Shown here: piece after piece, positions 1 through 11,703 of the stretch
How the letters are laid out: every line of letters begins with the position of its first letter
Numbering within the stretch: position 1 is the first letter of the stretch
NCBI GenBank assembly: GCA_038322995.1
Contig: JBBQGM010000009.1
Coordinates: 5,701-69,700 of the forward strand
DNA from: QHXQ01 sp038322995
GTDB taxonomy: Bacteria; Acidobacteriota; Blastocatellia; Pyrinomonadales; Pyrinomonadaceae
DNA: 64,000 nt
Direction of reading: 5' to 3'
Program-made: the position numbers and the translations under genes
Notes under the pieces: model-generated
What the model saw: the letters and a program-made list of their open reading frames with translations, nothing else
Told to the model about the DNA's origin: nothing
The model's database searches: none

Positions 1-1
1 A

Positions 2-133
2 GAACTTGCGGAATTGGCTTCGACTTGTCTGGCCATGCGGGAAGTTCATGGCCAAGAGTTTGCGCTAACTCTAGCCGCGCTCAGTACCGACGCCGGCGGC
101 TGCCTGACGGCTGCGGACACTACGAAAATGTAG
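2..133 (+). CDS. 3' end of an unidentified gene, cut by the window edge
   Basis: The frame starting at base 2 is open from the window edge to a TAG at 131-133 and reads ELAELASTCLAMREVHGQEF and onward, ending in AADTTKM. Its residue mix (Ala, Leu, Thr, acidic) looks like the end of a real protein, and it is more natural than the other two frames. No family was recognised. Only about 43 codons are visible, so this is tentative. Confidence 0.3.
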   Translation, partial: ELAELASTCLAMREVHGQEFALTLAALSTDAGGCLTAADTTKM

Positions 134-306
134 GCCCTTGCTGAAGACTTGAGTCGGGCCGAGTCACAAACACCTAAGCGTTACTCAGCCCAGCCGGCGG
201 AACAGACATAAGTTTGCTCAATGACTTTGGGCGAATACTGTTGACAGTAACGACTGTTTGAATTAAAGTGTGGCGCATGACGGAAAGGCTTGAGGGCTTA
301 CGGCAG

Positions 307-945
307 ATGAAGTTTGTGGGGGTAACCGAGTTGGCCCAAACGGCGGCGCGCGTGTTGGCGGAGCGCGGCCCCATGCAGGCACGCGGCACAGTCAGCGAAT
401 TGCCGGATGAGCGCACGGTGCGCTACTACCTGGCGGAAGGACTGCTCGCGCCAGCGGAAGAGAAACAGGGCACAGCGTCGGTTTTCGGCTATCTGCATCT
501 GCTGCAACTGCTCGTAGTGAAGAATCTGCAAGCGCAGCATTTGTCGATCCGTAAGATCCGTGAATTAGTCGAAGGGCGGAGCGAGCGCGAGTTGACGCGG
601 TTGCTGGGCGGGACCGCAAAGACGGCCGACAAGAACGCTGCCCTCAGTTATCTGGAAACGCTGCTTACGCAGCCGCGCTCCGCCCTGGCACCACCAATGA
701 CTGCCAGCTTGTCAGCGGGTGCGCCGCCGCACAAGGCGACGGCACCGACCGCGCCGACCGCACCTGCGTCGAATCAAGCTACCGACACGTGGGCGCGGGT
801 CGAGCTTGCGCCGGGGCTTGAGTTGCACATACACAGCGCCTATCAGCCGCCGACAGCGACGCATGGGATACGCAAATTGGGCGCGACCGTGTTGCGCGCG
901 GTCGAACTATATGGACAGCATTTGATGGGAAAACGAGGTAAGTAA
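307..945 (+). CDS. MerR-like transcriptional regulator
   Basis: Predicted DNA-binding regulator of the MerR fold. From about residue 28 the sequence has the winged-helix signature (PDERTVRYYLAEGLL, then FGYLHLLQLLVVKNLQAQ and LSIRKIRELVEG), which matches the HTH plus wing of MerR proteins. The C-terminal half is rich in Ala, Pro and Thr and ends in a short hydrophobic segment with no recognised effector domain and no cysteine metal site. The frame extends up to a GTG at 268, but the ATG at 307 is preferred because GAGGG lies 10 bases before it and the other candidates lack a ribosome site. It ends 5 bases before the VWA gene, so the two are probably co-transcribed. Function beyond DNA binding is inference. 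Confidence 0.75.
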   Translation: MKFVGVTELAQTAARVLAERGPMQARGTVSELPDERTVRYYLAEGLLAPAEEKQGTASVFGYLHLLQLLVVKNLQAQHLSIRKIRELVEGRSERELTRLLGGTAKTADKNAALSYLETLLTQPRSALAPPMTASLSAGAPPHKATAPTAPTAPASNQATDTWARVELAPGLELHIHSAYQPPTATHGIRKLGATVLRAVELYGQHLMGKRGK

Positions 946-950
946 ACAGC

Positions 951-2222
951 ATGACTGCATTAACACCACGAGTGGAATTCATCACCGAGCGGGCGCAACT
1001 CACGGCCGACCGCGAGCAGACGATTGACCTGTTGATACGCATCACGCCGCCGGTCGCGCCGTCAGCGACGGCCGCGCGGCCGCAATTAAATTTGAGTCTC
1101 GTGCTTGACCGCTCCGGCTCGATGCAGGGCGAGAAGATGGCGCGCGCGCGCGAAGCGGCGCAGTATTGCGTCGCGCAGTTGCTCCCGACTGATCGCGTCA
1201 GCGTCGTCACCTTCGACGATCAAATCGAGTTGCTCATTCCGAGTCAGCCGGCGGCGCGAAGGGAAGAGTTGCAGAGCCGGCTGGCAGAAATCTTTGCGCG
1301 TGGCACGACAGCGCTGCACGAGGCATGGGTGCGCGGCGGCATACAGGTGAGCGAGCATTTGCAAGAGCGCGCGATTAACCGCGTGCTGTTGATCACGGAC
1401 GGGCTGGCGAACGTCGGCGAGACAAACACGGATCGGATCATCGATCAAGCGCGCGGGCTGGCGGCGCGCGGTGTCTCCACTTCGACCATCGGCATCGGCG
1501 CGGATTTTTATGAAGACCTGCTCATGCCGATGGCGCAAGCCGCAGGCGGCAACGCCTGGCACGTCGAACAGCCAGCGGACATGCAACGCATCTTCGCCGT
1601 CGAGCTTGAGGGGCTGATCGCGCAGGTGGCCCACACGGTCACGCTCGGCCTCGTTCCATCAGACGGCGTCAAGCTGTCAGACCTGCTCAACGATTTCGAG
1701 TTGACCGAGACGGGGCGTTATCAATTGCCGAATATGCAGGCGGACGCACCGCTCGATGTGGTGGCCCGCCTGCGCGTGCCGGCGCAAGCAGCGGGTACGA
1801 AGCGGCAGCTGCTCGATCTGAAACTCGGCTACACGCCACAGGAGGTGCGGGCGGCCGAAGTGTTACGCCTGTCATGCGTGTTGGACTTTGCGCCGGAGTC
1901 GGTGGTCAACGCGCTGCCGGTGAACGACGAGGTGCCACGCGCCGTGCAATTTTTAATGAACGCGCGGGCGCGGCGCGAAGCGATCCGGCACATGGACATG
2001 GGCGATTACGGGCAAGCGCAGGCGGCATTACAACACGCCAGTCACGCGACGATGACATTAGGGCAAAGTGCGCCGGCCGCTTGTGCGCCGCTCTATGCCG
2101 CTGAGAGCGCGCAGTTGCAAGAGTTGGAAAGCTCGTTGCGGGATCGCGGGCAGGATAAGATGAGTCGGAAGCGGCTGTCTTATCAAGACTACTTCCGGCG
2201 GCACGGGAAGACTGACAAGTAA
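951..2222 (+). CDS. von Willebrand factor A domain protein
   Basis: VWA (Mg2+-binding, protein interaction) protein of 423 residues. The MIDAS motif DRSGSM is intact at residues 53-58 (D53, S55, S57). It is followed by a Rossmann-like VWA body with a Thr-containing loop (FARGTTALHEAW), ITDGLANVGETN and FYEDLLMPMAQAAGG. The C-terminal part is beta-rich and then helical, as in the chloride-channel-activator-like or YfbK-like VWA proteins of bacteria. There is no signal peptide, so it is probably cytosolic. It directly follows the MerR-like gene. The partner or process it serves cannot be read from sequence. Confidence 0.85.
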   Translation: MTALTPRVEFITERAQLTADREQTIDLLIRITPPVAPSATAARPQLNLSLVLDRSGSMQGEKMARAREAAQYCVAQLLPTDRVSVVTFDDQIELLIPSQPAARREELQSRLAEIFARGTTALHEAWVRGGIQVSEHLQERAINRVLLITDGLANVGETNTDRIIDQARGLAARGVSTSTIGIGADFYEDLLMPMAQAAGGNAWHVEQPADMQRIFAVELEGLIAQVAHTVTLGLVPSDGVKLSDLLNDFELTETGRYQLPNMQADAPLDVVARLRVPAQAAGTKRQLLDLKLGYTPQEVRAAEVLRLSCVLDFAPESVVNALPVNDEVPRAVQFLMNARARREAIRHMDMGDYGQAQAALQHASHATMTLGQSAPAACAPLYAAESAQLQELESSLRDRGQDKMSRKRLSYQDYFRRHGKTDK

Positions 2223-2250
2223 GTCGGCGCACAGCGCACCGATGCAAATA

Positions 2251-2284
2251 GAGGCGGCCAGCGTGCGTTATGCGCGGCCGCCTC
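2251..2284. terminator. Hairpin between convergent genes, possible bidirectional terminator
   Basis: Perfect 9-bp arms, GAGGCGGCC at 2251-2259 and GGCCGCCTC at 2276-2284, with a 16-base loop. It lies 29 bases after the VWA stop and spans the stop codon of the convergent Nudix gene. There is no U tract, so termination is inferred from position and stem strength only. Confidence 0.35.
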
Positions 2285-2840
2285 GCGCCGTTTCAGTTTG
2301 GAGGAAATGATGGGCGCGCAGAATTAACGTGCAACTTGCGCCGTGCGTGATCTGGCTGTCATAGACGAGCCGGACTGCTTCCGGCAGCGCGAGTTTGACG
2401 GTCGTAATTCTTTCGCTGCCCTCATTGTGCTTCTGCTGGAACTGCAAATTGCGCGCGAGGAATAGATGCGATGGCGAATCGATCAGCGAGGTCATCGGGT
2501 CGACGCGGCCCAAGGCGATCAACGCGCCGGCCGCGATGCCAAGTTCTTCTTGCAACTCACGCCGGGCCGCAACAGGCGGCTCTTCGTCCGCATCAATCGC
2601 GCCGCCGACCACTTCCAGACTCTCGCGCCCGATGGCGTAACGAAATTCGCGCGCGAGATAGACGAACCCTGCTTCATCCGCAGCCAACACGGACACGCCC
2701 GGCCGCACAAGCGCCCGCGCATAGACACCGGGCGAGCCGTCGGGGCGCGTCACCTGATCTTCATGAAGCTCAATCAGCTTGTGCTTGTACTTCAGCGCGG
2801 ACGAATTGATCGTCCACGGGCCGTGTTGTCGTGGTGTCAT
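2268..2840 (-). CDS. Nudix hydrolase, probable ADP-ribose pyrophosphatase type
   Basis: Hydrolyses nucleoside diphosphates linked to another moiety. The complete Nudix box G-x5-E-x7-R-E-U-x-E-E-x-G-U is present (GAIDADEEPPVAARRELQEE, then LGI) at about residues 80-102, so the metal-binding glutamates are intact. The region before it (VSVLAADEAGFVYLAREFRY) resembles the beta strands of ADP-ribose pyrophosphatases, and a proline-containing stretch after the box (RVDPMTSLIDSPSHLFLA) fits that subgroup. About 190 residues is normal. The open frame extends to a TTG at 2873. ATG 2840 is preferred because the extension has no clear ribosome site. Exact substrate is not certain. Confidence 0.8.
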   Translation of the reverse strand: MTPRQHGPWTINSSALKYKHKLIELHEDQVTRPDGSPGVYARALVRPGVSVLAADEAGFVYLAREFRYAIGRESLEVVGGAIDADEEPPVAARRELQEELGIAAGALIALGRVDPMTSLIDSPSHLFLARNLQFQQKHNEGSERITTVKLALPEAVRLVYDSQITHGASCTLILRAHHFLQTETARGGRA

Positions 2841-2903
2841 AAAATTTATGCGTTGTGTAGCAGACAAACCCAACTCGCAGGGGCGTAATTCGCGCGCGGC
2901 AAC

Positions 2904-4556
<1,653 letters not shown>

Positions 4557-4789
4557 TCGCCGCACCTGCCGTTTCCTGATGTGTTAAATGTGGTACGCAA
4601 GATAGCGGCGCGGCGCGGCGCAATGCAAGAGTTTTCGCGCGCCGGACGTGATGGCGTTGCCCGCCGCGCACACGCCGGGCAACCGTCCGCACGAATAATT
4701 ATTGACACCGATCCGTTCCTGCAATACCTTGGCACGCGCTTGGCCCGTAAGTCCGACCCTGATTCGCAAACGTTTGAAGGAGACTTTCG

Positions 4790-6433
<1,644 letters not shown>

Positions 6434-6505
6434 AGCGTGCGCTGCGCTAACCACAGCGGGTACAGCGAGGGCACAAAGACTATCACGCCCACAGCGCATC
6501 ATTGA

Positions 6506-6540
6506 GTTGAGAGTTCAAACCTGAGCTTTGAACTCTCAAC
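6506..6540. repeat. Perfect 14-bp inverted repeat downstream of pgi
   Basis: Arms GTTGAGAGTTCAAA (6506-6519) and TTTGAACTCTCAAC (6527-6540) pair without a mismatch around a 7-base loop. Further out, AGGGCACAAAGA near 6466 and TTCTGTGCCCTT near 6559 are also roughly complementary, so the structure may be part of a longer foldback. No U tract follows. It may end the pgi transcript or be an intergenic repeat. Confidence 0.6.
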
Positions 6541-6647
6541 GCTGCGAGCGCCTTCTTCTGTGCCCTTCAGGCCTGCTGTGTGGAACTGGGTACCCGCTAA
6601 CATAACGCGCGGAACGGCGGCGAGCGGCCGGCGATGCGGTTAGTATC

Positions 6648-6881
6648 ATGGCAAAGGGATTAACACTCCAATCCTGTACCTTGATCGTGCGTCAGTTGAC
6701 GACTGATAGTGCGATTACCGAAACGAACCTACCGATCACGACGTTGGAGGACTTGTTCGCGCAATGCGTGACCAAGACCGATCCCCGCTTGATCGAGCGG
6801 CTGCTCATTGCCGGGCAAGATGCTCAAGGTCGTGCGCGGCTACTCTCTTTCACCTTTCAGTCCGTCGCCGATCATCCTTAA
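6648..6881 (+). CDS. Small hypothetical protein
   Basis: A 77-residue open frame with a plausible protein-like composition: alternating hydrophobic stretch LTLQSCTLIVRQL, then acidic helix-like LEDLFAQCV and RLIERLLIAGQDAQGRARLL. No family was recognised, and no signal peptide or membrane segment is visible. No Shine-Dalgarno sequence is obvious before ATG 6648. It lies alone between pgi and the GGDEF-EAL gene, so it could also be a chance frame. Confidence 0.4.
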   Translation: MAKGLTLQSCTLIVRQLTTDSAITETNLPITTLEDLFAQCVTKTDPRLIERLLIAGQDAQGRARLLSFTFQSVADHP

Positions 6882-7170
6882 TATCTGACCTCGGGCCTCG
6901 CAAGCATGACCGCAGCAAACTGACTGGCTAACAGTCAGGCTGACAGGGTGCGGCGATCTGTGCTTGACCGGCGTTAAGCTGCCGCAGTGATTCGCCGCGC
7001 GCTACCTCCATTTTGCCGCAAGAAAATAGTTGTGCAATTGGGCCCCGGCCTGGCACAATGGTTGCAGACCTCAGCCCGTGCGGGCTGACACTGGCTTAAC
7101 CCGCGTCTTAAGCGCCCCTGCCTCAACATCTCTGCTCCCATACTTTGCTTCCGCCCGACCTCGTTAACAT

Positions 7171-9666
7171 ATGAGTAAGCAGGAAATTACCCTAAGATTC
7201 AAGCAGTTTGTGGTGGTGGTGGGCGCTCTCTGCGTCATCGCCGCGTTGGTCGGGCTTAATTTTGCCTTGCCCGTTGCGCCGCTCCTCGCGCTCCTGCTGC
7301 TAACCGTTATCATCAACACGCGCTGCGTAATCCAGATGCCGCGCGAATGGTGGCAACTCTCGCCGAATGAGAGTCTGCTCTTGCTCACGATGTTGCTCTT
7401 CGGTGGCGAGGCGGCCGTGCTGCTGGCCGGCGCGACCGCGTTATCGTTGAGCCTCCGCGCCGGGCGCAATTGGCTGAACATAACCTACGCCGCAGCCATC
7501 ACGGTTATCTCGACCGCGACGCTGGCCGTGTTGCTGCACACCCTCTACGGCGATGTCGCGGCGTTGAATCAGTCCAGCCTGTTCAATACCTATGCCGGCA
7601 TGCTCGCCTGTGCGGTGCTGGTACATACCGTCTCGCGCTTTATCACGAGCGGGTTGGTTGTGGGCTTCGTGACAGTGCAGACACGTGGGCAGGCCTGGGC
7701 GAAGTTGATGTTGCATGCGCTGCTCGTCAGTTTCGTGGGTGCGTGCGCGGCCGGGTTGGTCGCCAAACTCGTCGGTTATACCGGCCTGAATCTCTTCATC
7801 TGGGCCGCGCCGGTGGTGGCGCTCGGTTGCGGCGTTTGGGACACCTACCGGCAGAATAAGTTTTTGCGCGGCATTGGCGGCGGTGGCGCGCGGGCGCACG
7901 CGGGCGCGGGCGAAGGCAACGAGAGCGAAGAGCGTTTCCGCAGCGCCTTCGACTACGCGGCCATCGGCATGGCGCTCGTCTCGGCTGAAGGGCGTTGGCT
8001 GCAAGTCAACCACTCGCTTTGCCGCTTGCTCGACTATACGGAGCGCGAGTTACAGATGACCGACCTGCTGACCGTCATCCACCACGACGACGCGGGCGCG
8101 GTCTTCGAGCACATCAAACGGCTGGTCAAAGGACTCTTGCCGGTCTTTCAAGTTGAGTTGCGTTTGCGGCACAAGTTCGGGCGCGAGGTCTGGGTGCTGG
8201 CCAGCGTCTCGCTGGCCAGCAACAGTCATAATCAATCGGTGCATCTGATCTTCCAGATGCAGGACATCACGGATCGCAAACTCGCCGAAGAGCAACTACA
8301 GCACGATGCTTTCCACGACGCGCTCACGGGCTTGCCGAATCGCGCTATGTTCCTCGACCATCTGCGCCTCGCCATCGCGCGCATGCAACGGCGCGAGGGC
8401 GTCGGTTTCGCCGTGTTGTATCTCGATGTGGATCGCTTCAAGGTCATCAACGACAGCCTCGGCCACCCCGTCGGCGATCAACTCTTGAACGGCATCGCGC
8501 GCCGCTTGGAAACCACGCTCAGACCCGGCGACACAGTTGCCCGGCTCGGCGGCGACGAGTTCATTCTGCTGATCGAAGAACTGCACGGCGAGACCGAAGC
8601 CATTTCGGTGGCCGAGCGGATTCAAACGGAATTGCAAGTCGCGTTCGACTTAAGCGGGCGCGAAGTCTTTGCCACCGTGAGCATCGGCATCTCGTCGAGT
8701 TGGACGAGCTATCTCAATCCCGAAGACATCGTGCGCGACGCCGACACGGCGATGTATCGCGCCAAGCAACACGGCAAGGCCCGGCACGAAATCTTTGACG
8801 GCGCGATGCACAAGCACGCGACCAGCGTCTTGCAACTTGAGACCGACATGCGCCACGCGCTCGAACGCGGCGAGTTTTTTGTCCATTATCAACCGATTGT
8901 CGCGCTGCAAGATTTCAAACTGCGCGGCTTCGAGGCGCTCGTGCGCTGGCAACATCCGGAGCGCGGATTTATCTCGCCGGTCGAATTTATTCCCATTGCC
9001 GAGGAGACGGGTTTGATCATTCCGCTGGGCGAATGGGTGTTGCGCGAAGCGTGCACGCAAATGAATCGCTGGCAGAAAATCTTCCCGGCCGACCCGCCGT
9101 TGGCCGTGAGCGTCAATCTATCGGGCAAGCAATTTATCCAGCAGGATTTGATCAAACGAATCGCGGGCATCATCACGGAGACGGGCATCGATCCGAAGGG
9201 TTTGAAGCTGGAGATCACCGAGAGCATGGTGATGGACAATGTCGAGACGGCGATTGAGATGCTTAAGCAGTTGCGCGCCCTCGGCCTCAAACTGAGCATC
9301 GATGATTTCGGCACGGGCTATTCGTCGCTCAGTTACTTGCACCGCTTCCCCATCAACACGTTGAAGATCGACCGCTCGTTCGTCACGCGCATGACCGACA
9401 ACAACGAGAATCTGGAGATCGTGCGCACGATCATCACGCTGGCGCAGACGCTCGGCATGGACGTGGTGGCGGAAGGTGTGGAGGTGCAGGAGCAGTTGAC
9501 GATGCTGCGCGATCTCGGCTGCGAGCACGGGCAAGGCTATTTCTTCTCGAAGCCGGTGGATGTGAAGGGGGCGGAGAAGATCATTTTAGAAACTTACATC
9601 CTCGCGGGCACAACCCCGCCGCCCCAGCCCCCGCAAGGAGCCACGCCCAGAGTGATGTCGGTCTAA
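7171..9666 (+). CDS. Membrane-bound PAS-GGDEF-EAL cyclic-di-GMP enzyme
   Basis: Predicted cyclic-di-GMP signalling protein of 831 residues. Residues 1 to about 230 hold several hydrophobic membrane segments of a MASE-like sensor. A Gly/Ala-rich linker leads to a PAS domain (about 255-375). The GGDEF domain carries an intact GGDEF motif at residues 460-464, and the EAL domain carries the EAL signature at 588-590 plus the KLEITES, DDFGTGYSS, LKIDRSFV and DVVAEGVE metal-binding and catalytic blocks. Both diguanylate cyclase and phosphodiesterase activity are therefore possible; which one dominates cannot be told. The C-terminus is Pro-rich. A PilZ protein, a potential cyclic-di-GMP receptor, is encoded about 4 kb to the right. 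No strong ribosome site precedes ATG 7171. Confidence 0.92.
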   Translation: MSKQEITLRFKQFVVVVGALCVIAALVGLNFALPVAPLLALLLLTVIINTRCVIQMPREWWQLSPNESLLLLTMLLFGGEAAVLLAGATALSLSLRAGRNWLNITYAAAITVISTATLAVLLHTLYGDVAALNQSSLFNTYAGMLACAVLVHTVSRFITSGLVVGFVTVQTRGQAWAKLMLHALLVSFVGACAAGLVAKLVGYTGLNLFIWAAPVVALGCGVWDTYRQNKFLRGIGGGGARAHAGAGEGNESEERFRSAFDYAAIGMALVSAEGRWLQVNHSLCRLLDYTERELQMTDLLTVIHHDDAGAVFEHIKRLVKGLLPVFQVELRLRHKFGREVWVLASVSLASNSHNQSVHLIFQMQDITDRKLAEEQLQHDAFHDALTGLPNRAMFLDHLRLAIARMQRREGVGFAVLYLDVDRFKVINDSLGHPVGDQLLNGIARRLETTLRPGDTVARLGGDEFILLIEELHGETEAISVAERIQTELQVAFDLSGREVFATVSIGISSSWTSYLNPEDIVRDADTAMYRAKQHGKARHEIFDGAMHKHATSVLQLETDMRHALERGEFFVHYQPIVALQDFKLRGFEALVRWQHPERGFISPVEFIPIAEETGLIIPLGEWVLREACTQMNRWQKIFPADPPLAVSVNLSGKQFIQQDLIKRIAGIITETGIDPKGLKLEITESMVMDNVETAIEMLKQLRALGLKLSIDDFGTGYSSLSYLHRFPINTLKIDRSFVTRMTDNNENLEIVRTIITLAQTLGMDVVAEGVEVQEQLTMLRDLGCEHGQGYFFSKPVDVKGAEKIILETYILAGTTPPPQPPQGATPRVMSV

Positions 9667-9764
9667 GCTAACAAGTCACCCGTTCGGGGATCAGCGCGTC
9701 AGACATTGACCCACCAAAGAAACTCCGCGCACAAAGACGCGATGCAGCGCATTGTTTAATTCCG

Positions 9765-10721
9765 CTAAATATTCCGGCTGTACATCCGCACGTTGAAGCG
9801 CAGTTCCTCGCCGGGCCGCATGACCAGCACGTTGCTGTCGATGCCGCGCGTTTGCAGGTTGAAGGCATCGGTCGGACAGGTGTTTGGCTCGACGCAGATC
9901 GCCTGACGCGGAGCGGGCGGTGTGTAGACGACTACGTGGGGGAAGCGGCTGGCGTCAAACTCGACGACGGTCTCGCGGGTGGCGTCTGCGTCCGTTATGT
10001 AACAGCGTGTCAGACCGTCCACATCCGTCGTCACGGCCGTGTAGATGTCGTCCAGTTGCAGCCCGTTCAGTTCAGCCTGTGCGCGCAGATCATACGTGTC
10101 CGCGACATCGAGCAGGCGGCCCGTCGGCAGGCTGTCGGCCAACTCCCATCGTTTGCCGGCCGGGACGGTGAGCGTGCCGTGCGCGGGCTTACGGAAATAA
10201 GGGTGGATGCCGAAGCCGGTGGGCATGTCCGCGTCGCCGTGGTTGCGCGCGATGGTTTCCATCTCAAGGCTGCCGTTCCACAACCGATAGGTCACTTCCA
10301 GACTGAACGGGAAAGGGAACTGCGCGAGAATCTGCGCCGCGTGGTCGCGGGCATCAAAGCCGGCCGTCAGCCATGCGCCGCGCGCGTCCGACGCACCTTG
10401 CGCTAGTACCTGCCAGACCTTATCGCGCACGAATCCGTGGCGCGGCGGGTTCGGCTCAAAGGTGTGACCCTGAAAAGTGAACCGGCCGTCACGGATACGA
10501 TTCGGAAAAGGGAAGAGAATGGGGATGCCGTAACTGGTCGGCCGCTGGCGAAATTCCGCGAACGCGACCGGCTCAAGGATCGGTTGTTCCGCGCCGAAGG
10601 CAAAACAGTTGCAACCGAGCGCGGGCGCGATTTCGGCCGTCGCGCCCGCGCTCGTTGCGCGTAAGGTAAAGACCTCGATGCCATCGCGCACGGCGGCGGC
10701 GATAGAATAGTTGGCGGTCAT
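9765..10721 (-). CDS. Aldose 1-epimerase (mutarotase) family protein
   Basis: Galactose-mutarotase-like beta-sandwich enzyme of 318 residues that interconverts alpha and beta anomers of hexoses. Family landmarks include ILFPFPNRIRDGRF, HGFVRDKVWQV with the substrate-binding His, GFGIHPYF with the catalytic His, and near the C-terminus VVYTPPAPRQAICVEPNTCP with the conserved Glu. AAAGGAG stands just upstream of the ATG at 10721. It converges with the GGDEF-EAL gene and diverges from the FKBP gene. It probably acts on glucose or a related sugar; specificity is not visible. Confidence 0.88.
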   Translation of the reverse strand: MTANYSIAAAVRDGIEVFTLRATSAGATAEIAPALGCNCFAFGAEQPILEPVAFAEFRQRPTSYGIPILFPFPNRIRDGRFTFQGHTFEPNPPRHGFVRDKVWQVLAQGASDARGAWLTAGFDARDHAAQILAQFPFPFSLEVTYRLWNGSLEMETIARNHGDADMPTGFGIHPYFRKPAHGTLTVPAGKRWELADSLPTGRLLDVADTYDLRAQAELNGLQLDDIYTAVTTDVDGLTRCYITDADATRETVVEFDASRFPHVVVYTPPAPRQAICVEPNTCPTDAFNLQTRGIDSNVLVMRPGEELRFNVRMYSRNI

Positions 10722-11000
10722 GGCTTAGCTCCTTTGAGAGTTGCGTCACAGAACGTGCGCGCACAGGTATCAGAAAGCCGCGCTAGTGAAGCACAAGCGT
10801 GGGCATTTTACAATCAATCACAGCCCGCAACGCGGCCAATCGAGCGCGCACAACCGGCTTGTGTCCTTTGCCCAAACGGCGGAGTTTGCGTGCGCCGGCC
10901 TGACTTCTTCAGCCCGTATGCTTGCCGTGCCGGCTGTCGTTGTGCGACAGTAAGCGCCCGCACGCTGCTATTAAATTTCACGCATCGGAGGACGAACGCC

Positions 11001-11534
11001 TTGCCGCAAAGTCGTAAACGCCAGACCGGAAAGAGAAGGGGCCGCCGAAGTTTATACCCGCCGCAAGCGCAATCGCATAAAGGCACGCCGCCACGCACGA
11101 AGTTGATCGCCGGTGTGCTGATCGGCTTACTAGTAGTCGCCGGGTTCGCACTGTTATACAAAGAATATGGTGGCGGCGCAGGCGCGGGCGCGGAAGTGAC
11201 GACCCCCTCAGGGCTACGCTACAGCGAGCAGACCGAGGGCACAGGCCCCAGTCCACAGGTCGGGCAGAAAGTTTCCGTCCACTACACGGGCACGTTGGAG
11301 AACGGCACGAAGTTCGATAGTTCGCGCGACCCCGGCAAGCAGCCGCTTGAGTTTGTCGTCGGCGGCGGGCAGATGATCAAAGGCTTCGATGAAGGCGTGC
11401 GCGGCATGAAGGTCGGCGGCAAACGCAAACTCATCATCCCTGCCAAACTCGGTTATGGCCCGGCAGGCCGCCCGCCCTCGATCCCCGGCAACGCCACGCT
11501 CCTCTTCGATATTGAATTGCTTAGCGTGAAATAA
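11001..11534 (+). CDS. Membrane-anchored FKBP-type peptidyl-prolyl isomerase
   Basis: Isomerises X-Pro bonds and probably assists folding outside the cytoplasm. A TTG at 11001 is chosen as start because a perfect GGAGG lies at 10987-10991, 9 bases upstream; the frame is open as far as 10734, but that part is not protein-like. The product has a basic N-terminus (KRQTGKRRGRRS), one membrane segment (LIAGVLIGLLVVAGFALLY), a Gly/Ala linker and a full FKBP domain (VSVHYTGTLENGTKFDSS, VGGGQMIKGFDEGV, MKVGGKRKLIIPAKLGYG, LLFDIELLSV). About 177 residues. The FKBP domain is complete. Confidence 0.9.
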   Translation: MPQSRKRQTGKRRGRRSLYPPQAQSHKGTPPRTKLIAGVLIGLLVVAGFALLYKEYGGGAGAGAEVTTPSGLRYSEQTEGTGPSPQVGQKVSVHYTGTLENGTKFDSSRDPGKQPLEFVVGGGQMIKGFDEGVRGMKVGGKRKLIIPAKLGYGPAGRPPSIPGNATLLFDIELLSVK

Positions 11535-11703
11535 ACACGTCTGAAGTCAGCGATTGCTGTTGCCGGCCCACATGCCAAGGCATCCGGCCGGGGTGCGTCT
11601 GCCTCGCTACGCAATTTGTCTGCGGGCTGATATGATGTGGCGCATTCCGGCTGACCGACTCCCCCTTAAAATCACAACTTGCTAAAGCGAGGTAGAAAAA
11701 GTT

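Noticed and set aside
4702..4730. TTGACA and TACCTT as pgi promoter
   Set aside because: The -35 is perfect but the -10 matches at only 3 of 6 positions, so I left it out of the feature list.
7030..7059. TTGTGC with CACAAT as promoter of the GGDEF-EAL gene
   Set aside because: Spacing of 18 is fine but the match is too weak in a stretch that also holds a small GC hairpin.
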